Below, in pieces: positions 55,337-59,290 of a stretch of DNA of 59,290 nucleotides. Every line of letters begins with the position of its first letter. Position 1 is the first letter of the stretch. The notes under the pieces are model-generated. The model saw only the letters and a program-made list of their open reading frames with translations. It was not told where the DNA came from and searched no databases. Source of the DNA: Lactobacillus hamsteri DSM 5661 = JCM 6256 (GTDB lineage: Bacteria; Bacillota; Bacilli; Lactobacillales; Lactobacillaceae). The stretch covers positions 1 through 59,290 of the forward strand of contig NZ_BALY01000008.1 in NCBI RefSeq assembly GCF_000615445.1, in the 5' to 3' direction. Position numbers and translations under genes: made by a program.

Positions 55337-57750
55337 TGCTAGTTTCATATAATTGGTTACAAGATTTTCTTGATTTGGATGTAGATCCAAAAGATTTAGC
55401 AGAAAAAATTACAAGAACTGGCGTTGAAATCGCCTCAGTTGACCACCCACAAGAAGGCTTGAAAAAGTTAGTTGTAGGTCATGTTCTTGATTGTGATGGT
55501 GTTGAAGGTACTCACCTTCACTTAACTCATGTTGATGTTGGCGAAGATGAACCTTTGCAAATTGTCTGCGGTGCCCCTAATGTTGCAGCAGGCGAAGATG
55601 TTATTGTTGCTCTTCACGGTGCTCGTATTGCGGGTAATGAAAAGATTAAAAAGGGTAAAATCCGTGGTATGGAAAGTTACGGCATGATCTGTGGCTTGCA
55701 AGAAATTGGTTTTGCCGATAGTGTTGTTCCTGAAAAGTACGCAGATGGAATTTTTGTTTTCCCAGAAGATGCGGATGTTAAGCCTGGCGACGATGTATAT
55801 CATGCTTTAGGTATGGATGATTACATTTTAGACTTTGATATCACGCCTAACCGTGCTGATACTTTATCAATGGAAGGCTCAGCTTATGAAGTTGGTGCAA
55901 TTGTTGATCAAAAGCCTAAGATTGAAGACGTTGTATTAAAAGAAGATGGCCCTGACTGGACTTCAGAGCTTAATGCAGAAGTTGATGAAAAGTTAGCTCC
56001 AAAATACTACTTAAGAAAAGTTTCTGGCGTTAAAATTAGCGAGAGTCCATTATGGATGCAAAGACGTCTTTGGAATGCTGGTATTCGTCCAATTAATAAT
56101 GTTGTGGATGTTACTAACTATGTAATGCTTTTGACTGGTCAACCAATGCACGCTTATGATGCAAGAACTTTTAAGGATGGCAAGCTTGTAGTTAGAAAAG
56201 CTGAAAAGGGTGAAAAGCTTACTCTTCTTAATGATAAGGAAGTTGAACTTGATCCAAACGATATTATTATTACTGATGGCAAGGAACCTGTAATGATGGC
56301 TGGTGTCATGGGTGGCAAGAATTCAGAAGTTGAAGACGATACAACTGACGTGATTTTGGAATCAGCTGTCTTTGACGGAACTTTGGTACGTAAAGCAGCT
56401 CTTCGTCACGCAAACAGAACCGAAGCTTCAAGTCGTTTTGAAAAGGGCATTAACTGGGACAATACTCAAAAAGCTCTTGATATGGCAGCACTTCTTCTTA
56501 GAAATGATGCAAACGGAACTATTAATGAAGGCGAAATTAAAGCAACAGATGCTCAAAGAAAGCCTGCTGTTGTTAAGACTACAATTTCATACATTAATAA
56601 AGTTTTAGGTACAGAATTATCAAACGATGAAATGGTTAAGATTTTTGATCGTTTGAACTTTGAAACTGAAGTTGATGGTGATGACTTAACTGTTACTGTT
56701 CCTAACAGAAGATGGGATATTGCTATTCCAGCCGACTTGGTTGAAGAAGTTGGTCGTATTTATGGTTATGATAATTTGAAGTCAACTCAACCATTAGTTG
56801 CGGAAACTCATGGAGGCTATTCAGAAGCCGAAACCAAGATGCGTCGCCTTAAGAAGATCGTTGAAGGTCAAGGCATGATGGAAGCAATTTCTTACTCATT
56901 GACTTCACCTGAAAAGGCTGTTCGTTACACTATGGATCCTAAGGCAACTGTTCAAGTTCAAATGCCACTTAACTCAAGTCGTTCAACTATGCGTGAAAAC
57001 TTGATGACAGGATTGGTTGATGCAGCAAGCTACAACATGGCACGTAAGCAAAATCAATTGGCATTCTTTGAACAAGGCCGCGTTTATGATCATGATGGTG
57101 GAACTTTCAATGAACATGAACACTTAGCAACTTTATACGCAGGCAATACTTTTGAAGATAATTGGCAACACCAAACTCAAAAGATTGACTTCTACTTTGT
57201 TAAGGGTCAACTTGAAGATTTATTTGAAGCTGTTGGTATTGATGAAAGCAAGATCGAATACAAGGCTGCAGAAATTGATGGTATGCACCCAACTCGTACA
57301 GCTGCAATTTACTTAGACAAAGAATACATTGGTATGATCGGTATGATTGCTCATGCTGTAACTATGGCTGATAAGGCTCTTCGTGGTTCAGAACTCTATG
57401 GTTATGAATTAGATCTTGATAAATTAGATGCTCATATTCAGAAGGGTATGACTGCTAAGCCAGCACCTAAGTTCCCAGCTATTGAACGTGATTTGTCAAT
57501 CTTAGTAAATAAAGATGACAGCAATCGTGATGTAGAAAACGTCATTCGTGCTAATGCTGGCAAATACTTGGTAAATCTTAAGGTTATCGATGTTTATGCA
57601 GGTAGCCATATTGAACCAGGCAAGAAGAGTTTGGCTTACAATTTAACCTTCTTGAATGAAAAAGATACTTTAACTGATGAAGTTGTTAACAAGGCAATGG
57701 ATAAGGTTATGGCAGCCCTTAAGGATGATTTAAACGCAAAAATCCGTTAA
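55336..57750 (+). CDS. pheT: Phenylalanyl-tRNA synthetase beta subunit
   Basis: 804-residue subunit: EMAP-like tRNA-binding OB domain (about 40-150), B3/B4 editing domain, B5 domain, core, and C-terminal FDX-ACB anticodon-binding domain. VCGAPNVA near 80-87 matches the ytpR protein. Translationally coupled to pheS; regulated by the same Phe T-box. Confidence 0.97.
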   Translation: MLVSYNWLQDFLDLDVDPKDLAEKITRTGVEIASVDHPQEGLKKLVVGHVLDCDGVEGTHLHLTHVDVGEDEPLQIVCGAPNVAAGEDVIVALHGARIAGNEKIKKGKIRGMESYGMICGLQEIGFADSVVPEKYADGIFVFPEDADVKPGDDVYHALGMDDYILDFDITPNRADTLSMEGSAYEVGAIVDQKPKIEDVVLKEDGPDWTSELNAEVDEKLAPKYYLRKVSGVKISESPLWMQRRLWNAGIRPINNVVDVTNYVMLLTGQPMHAYDARTFKDGKLVVRKAEKGEKLTLLNDKEVELDPNDIIITDGKEPVMMAGVMGGKNSEVEDDTTDVILESAVFDGTLVRKAALRHANRTEASSRFEKGINWDNTQKALDMAALLLRNDANGTINEGEIKATDAQRKPAVVKTTISYINKVLGTELSNDEMVKIFDRLNFETEVDGDDLTVTVPNRRWDIAIPADLVEEVGRIYGYDNLKSTQPLVAETHGGYSEAETKMRRLKKIVEGQGMMEAISYSLTSPEKAVRYTMDPKATVQVQMPLNSSRSTMRENLMTGLVDAASYNMARKQNQLAFFEQGRVYDHDGGTFNEHEHLATLYAGNTFEDNWQHQTQKIDFYFVKGQLEDLFEAVGIDESKIEYKAAEIDGMHPTRTAAIYLDKEYIGMIGMIAHAVTMADKALRGSELYGYELDLDKLDAHIQKGMTAKPAPKFPAIERDLSILVNKDDSNRDVENVIRANAGKYLVNLKVIDVYAGSHIEPGKKSLAYNLTFLNEKDTLTDEVVNKAMDKVMAALKDDLNAKIR

Positions 57751-57753
57751 AGG

Positions 57754-57782
57754 TTGACTTTAATCGTATAAACCAATATCAT
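57754..57782 (+). promoter_or_regulatory. greA promoter
   Basis: TTGACT (57754-57759) and TATCAT (57777-57782), 17-bp spacing, 4 bp after the pheT stop. No terminator is seen between pheT and greA, so read-through is also possible. Confidence 0.8.
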
Positions 57783-57828
57783 TGATCATTGCATAAGAGA
57801 TTAATTTTAATTGCTAAGGAGTATAGCT

Positions 57829-58305
57829 ATGGCAGAAAAATCATTTCCAATGACTGCTGAAGGTAAAGAAAAACTTGAAGCAGAATTAAAAGACTTAAAG
57901 TTAGTTAAGCGTCCAGAAGTTATTAAAAGAATAAAGGTTGCACGTTCATTTGGTGACTTATCAGAAAACTCAGAATACGATGCAGCTAAGGATGAACAAA
58001 GTCACTTAGAAGATAGAATTGCGCAAGTTGAAGAAATGCTTAAGTATGCGCAAGTTGTTGATGCAGACTCTGTTGATCCAAACGAAGTTGCTGTTGGTAA
58101 GACAATTACCTATACTGAAGTTGGTGAAGATGATCCTGAAACTTACACTATCGTAGGTAGTGATGAATCAGATCCTTTGAATGGTAAGATTTCAAACGAT
58201 TCACCAATCGCTCAAGCTTTGCTTGGCAAGAAGAAGGGTGAAACAGTTACAATCACTACTCCTGGTGGCAAGTTTGACGTTGTAATTAACAAGGTTGAAG
58301 CTTAA
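57829..58305 (+). CDS. greA: Transcription elongation factor GreA
   Basis: 158-residue factor that stimulates RNA cleavage in backtracked RNA polymerase. N-terminal antiparallel coiled coil (about 5-75) with the acidic tip [14 protein letters not shown], then the C-terminal FKBP-like domain. ATG at 57829 follows AAGGAG; the TTG six codons earlier overlaps that SD. Confidence 0.97.
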   Translation: MAEKSFPMTAEGKEKLEAELKDLKLVKRPEVIKRIKVARSFGDLSENSEYDAAKDEQSHLEDRIAQVEEMLKYAQVVDADSVDPNEVAVGKTITYTEVGEDDPETYTIVGSDESDPLNGKISNDSPIAQALLGKKKGETVTITTPGGKFDVVINKVEA

Positions 58306-58307
58306 TT

Positions 58308-58339
58308 AAAAAAGATCAGGGTAAATCCTGATCTTTTTT
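58308..58339 (+). terminator. Terminator after greA
   Basis: AAAAAAGATCAGG / CCTGATCTTTTTT, 13-bp perfect stem, 6-nt loop, T run. Confidence 0.95.
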
Positions 58340-58357
58340 GTTTAGAGAGGTTTTAAA

Positions 58358-59266
58358 ATGAGAAAAATTGGAATTATCGGCATGGGTCATGTAGGTGCAA
58401 CTGTTGCTTATACCTTGTTTACTCATGGAATTGCAGATGAATTAGTTTTAATTGATAAAGACGAAGATAAAGTAACTGCTGAATACAATGATTTGCACGA
58501 TACTTTAGCAAGAAATAATACTTTTGTTAATGTAAGAATGCAAGATTGGGATGCTTTAAAAGATGCAGATATCATTGTAACTGCATTTGGCGATATTGCT
58601 GCTTCTGTTAAGACTGGTGATCGTTTTGGTGAAGTTAAGTTAAATGCTGCTAATGCCAAAGAAGTCGGTAAGAAGATTAAAGATAGTGGCTTTAAAGGTA
58701 TTATTATTAATATTTCTAACCCTTGTGACGTTGTTTCTCAAATTTTGCAAAAAACGACTGGTTTTAAAGAAAATAGAGTCTTTGGTACAGGAACATTTCT
58801 TGATACAGCTAGAATGCAAAGAATTGTTGGGGAAAAATTAAACCAGGATCCTCGCAATGTTGAAGGCTTTGTACTTGGTGAACATGGCTCATCACAATTT
58901 ACTGCTTGGTCAACTGTTCGTGTTAACAACAAGATTGCTTTACAATTGTTTAGTGAAGATGAACAAGAAAAGATTAGTGAACAATCAAATAAGAATGCAT
59001 TCTTAGTAGCTAAGGGCAAGGGCTACACAAGCTATGCTATTGCCACTTGTGCTGTTCGCTTAGTTGAAGCTGTCTTTAGTGATGCACGCTTATATTGTCC
59101 AGTTTCAACATACAATCCAGAATTTAAGACTTACATTGGTTATCCAGCTATTGTGGGTCGTGATGGTGTTGAAGAATTAATTCCATTGAAATTAACTGAA
59201 GAAGAACGCAATAAACTTGCTACTTCAGCTGATAAGATCAAAGAAAACGTGGATAAACTTAGTTAA
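58358..59266 (+). CDS. L-2-hydroxyacid dehydrogenase (L-HicDH-like LDH/MDH family)
   Basis: 302-residue NAD-dependent dehydrogenase. GIIGMGHVGATVA is the NAD-binding Gly motif, GEHG carries the catalytic His, and TGDRF and DTARMQR carry the substrate Arg residues. In place of the LDH substrate loop with Gln, it has the TGDRF loop I recall from L-2-hydroxyisocaproate dehydrogenase of Lactobacillus confusus, so branched 2-oxo acids are likelier substrates than pyruvate. GAGAGG SD. Monocistronic; the window ends 24 bp later. Confidence 0.9.
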   Translation: MRKIGIIGMGHVGATVAYTLFTHGIADELVLIDKDEDKVTAEYNDLHDTLARNNTFVNVRMQDWDALKDADIIVTAFGDIAASVKTGDRFGEVKLNAANAKEVGKKIKDSGFKGIIINISNPCDVVSQILQKTTGFKENRVFGTGTFLDTARMQRIVGEKLNQDPRNVEGFVLGEHGSSQFTAWSTVRVNNKIALQLFSEDEQEKISEQSNKNAFLVAKGKGYTSYAIATCAVRLVEAVFSDARLYCPVSTYNPEFKTYIGYPAIVGRDGVEELIPLKLTEEERNKLATSADKIKENVDKLS

Positions 59267-59290
59267 TACTGAAAAATTTATATATTAAAA

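Noticed and set aside
1-59290. Defence islands, prophage, IS or CRISPR
   Set aside because: No transposase, integrase, Cas, restriction or toxin-antitoxin protein was recognised, and no regularly spaced repeats were seen.

Overview
The window looks like chromosomal DNA of a Lactobacillus of the delbrueckii/acidophilus group. It is AT-rich and low-GC, and its regulators are those of Lactobacillales: an SMK-box (SAM-III) riboswitch before metK, T-box leaders before leuS, argS, thrS and pheST, and cre-like CcpA sites. It also has typical Lactobacillus gene neighbourhoods and an S-layer-associated-type surface protein. I do not assign a species. Almost everything is ordinary core genome. I see no insertion sequence, prophage, CRISPR array or restriction system.

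Layout. 1-780: two short tRNA units (Ser-Val, then Glu-Val with tandem promoters). 800-8755: metK under its riboswitch, an MFS exporter, a PAP2 phosphatase, leuS and a MurJ/YtgP-type flippase. 8756-11540 is the most accessory-like part. It holds a 27-residue membrane peptide too short for usual gene calling, a cupin, a 568-bp gap with a possible antisense-strand small RNA and a stop-free relic, a secreted Lys-rich surface protein, a PspC protein and tRNA-Leu. 11580-21330: cell-wall and metabolism genes (D,D-carboxypeptidase, NAD(P)HX dehydratase, L,D-transpeptidase, argS, fba, HAD phosphatase, RluA-type pseudouridine synthase, class A PBP). 21356-31996: ylbF, the yhaO-yhaN-yhaM nuclease cluster, prsA, a YtxH protein, HIT, ecsAB, trmB, a thioredoxin and ytpR. 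32093-43866: murC, polA-mutM-coaE-nrdR-dnaB-dnaI (repair, CoA, ribonucleotide reductase control, replication restart and helicase loading), thrS and infC-rpmI-rplT with its attenuator leader. 43978-48913: the yqeG-yqeH-nadD-yqeK-rsfS-tmcAL-yceD ribosome-assembly, NAD and tRNA cluster. 49068-59266: an OmpR/EnvZ-type two-component system, yidC, acylphosphatase, a SpoU rRNA methyltransferase, an HxlR regulator, pheST, greA and an L-2-hydroxyacid dehydrogenase.

Three normally intact genes, the class A PBP, murC and nrdR, each carry one apparent single-base deletion in a two-base run, and the reading frame continues perfectly in the next phase. Because murC is essential, I read these mainly as sequence or assembly errors, though real mutations cannot be excluded from the sequence alone.

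The most worthwhile non-coding or small elements are: the 27-residue peptide at 8827-8910 with an extended -10 promoter and cre-like site; the three-hairpin minus-strand candidate RNA at 9664-9806; the AUA start of infC; the metK SMK box with an extra hairpin; and the thrS T-box, whose specifier does not follow the rule that fits the other three. I found no clearly new multi-gene system.
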